In this document: piece by piece, positions 62,387-64,000 of the stretch | How the letters are laid out: each line of letters opens with the position of its first letter | Numbering within the stretch: position 1 is the stretch's first letter | DNA from: Cyanobium sp. AMD-g | GTDB taxonomy: Bacteria; Cyanobacteriota; Cyanobacteriia; PCC-6307; Cyanobiaceae | Assembly (NCBI RefSeq): GCF_024346395.1 | Contig: NZ_JAGQCW010000001.1 | Span: 434,001 to 498,000 of the forward strand | Reading direction: 5' to 3' | DNA length: 64,000 nucleotides | Translations under genes and position numbers: made by a program | Notes under the pieces: generated by a model | Told to the model about the DNA's origin: nothing | Databases searched by the model: none | What the model saw: the letters and a program-made list of their open reading frames with translations, nothing else

Positions 62387-62420
62387 CGGGGGGAGGCAAG
62401 CGGCTGGGTCGCCGCCGGGA

Positions 62421-63650
<1,230 letters not shown>

Positions 63651-63727
63651 TCACGCCCCCTCGGGCTGCCGTCTTTGACCGGAAAGCGGAAACACGGGCT
63701 AGTTTGTGTTCCGACGCACCTCTGCCG

Positions 63728-64000
63728 GTGCCGTCCGCTGCCACCCTCCCCCAAGCCCCGAGCGAGCTCCGATCCGTCTTGGCCCAGCCCCTGGCGTTGT
63801 TTCCCAGCCCCGTGACCCTCCCGTCCCCCGAGGCCATGGTCGCCAGAGAGGCCTGTTGTGACCTCGACACGATCCAGCAGGAGATGGAGCGGCTCCCGCA
63901 CGGCACCCGCCGTCTGGCGGTTCAGTTGCGGCTCAGCCTCGCCCCCGAGTGGATCTGGTCGGTGCTCACCGACTACGACCACCTCGATAGCTTCATCCCC
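63728..64000 (+). CDS. SRPBCC (START/cyclase-like) domain protein, 5' part
   Basis: Open to the right edge; 91 codons from a GTG at 63728, or shorter from GTG 63812 or ATG 63836. The end reads RRLAVQLRLSLAPEWIWSVL followed by TDYDHLDSFIP, the first strand and helix of SRPBCC/polyketide-cyclase proteins, where TDYD...FIP is typical of the cyanobacterial group. It is divergent from petH. The remaining domain is outside the window, so function cannot be judged. Confidence 0.7.
   Translation, partial: MPSAATLPQAPSELRSVLAQPLALFPSPVTLPSPEAMVAREACCDLDTIQQEMERLPHGTRRLAVQLRLSLAPEWIWSVLTDYDHLDSFIP

Overview
The window is a GC-rich chromosomal segment of a cyanobacterium, most likely a Cyanobium/Synechococcus-type picocyanobacterium. 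The diagnostic genes are a ferredoxin-NADP reductase with an N-terminal phycobilisome-linker (CpcD-like) domain (petH), the low-CO2-inducible NDH-1 CO2-uptake operon (ndhF3-ndhD3-cupA-cupS), and the opcA/zwf pair beside a cobyrinate diamide synthase and a GGPP synthase (crtE). I saw no rRNA, tRNA, CRISPR array, insertion sequence or prophage. The genus is an inference; no marker search was possible.

Layout. 1-740 holds no convincing gene. 741-11570 is an exopolysaccharide (Wzx/Wzy-type) cluster: Wza-like export protein, Wzz-like copolymerase without a kinase domain, Wzy/ligase-like membrane protein, Wzx flippase, three family 2 glycosyltransferases, an Alg14/Alg13-like (PssD/PssE) pair, a STAS domain fused to an initiating sugar-phosphate transferase, and an RsbW-like ATPase. 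Its first genes are visibly richer in A+T than the rest. 11536-24632 mixes cell-wall, storage and nucleotide genes (L,D-transpeptidase, glgA, murF, pyrC, nucleobase permease, def) and ends with a formyltransferase / NodB deacetylase / DedA set. 24654-32456 is an ion-transport block: SLC13 with RCK_C domains, KimA-like K+ transporter, CPA2 antiporter, PacL-like Ca2+ ATPase.

32628-42982 runs on one strand from the inducible CO2-uptake genes straight into a complete polar amino-acid ABC transporter with two tandem binding proteins; cupS and the first binding-protein gene overlap by 4 bases. A GH57 enzyme, leuA coupled to a lone sugar ABC permease, an ATP-grasp ligase, a SemiSWEET and a two-gene Fluc fluoride channel follow. 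50371-64000 is core metabolism: a PgpH-like 7TM-HD protein, folD, crtE, a PAP2-like protein, a RecD-like helicase, cobB with acylphosphatase, opcA, zwf, petH, and the start of an SRPBCC-domain gene cut by the window edge.

Most worth follow-up: (1) the STAS-glycosyltransferase fusion with its adjacent RsbW-like ATPase, which looks like partner switching built into the first step of polysaccharide synthesis; (2) the formyltransferase-deacetylase-DedA set; (3) the joining of CO2 uptake to amino-acid uptake, with a divergent second binding protein; (4) possible RNA structure upstream of ndhF3; (5) a changed metal-ligand motif in the PgpH-like protein.
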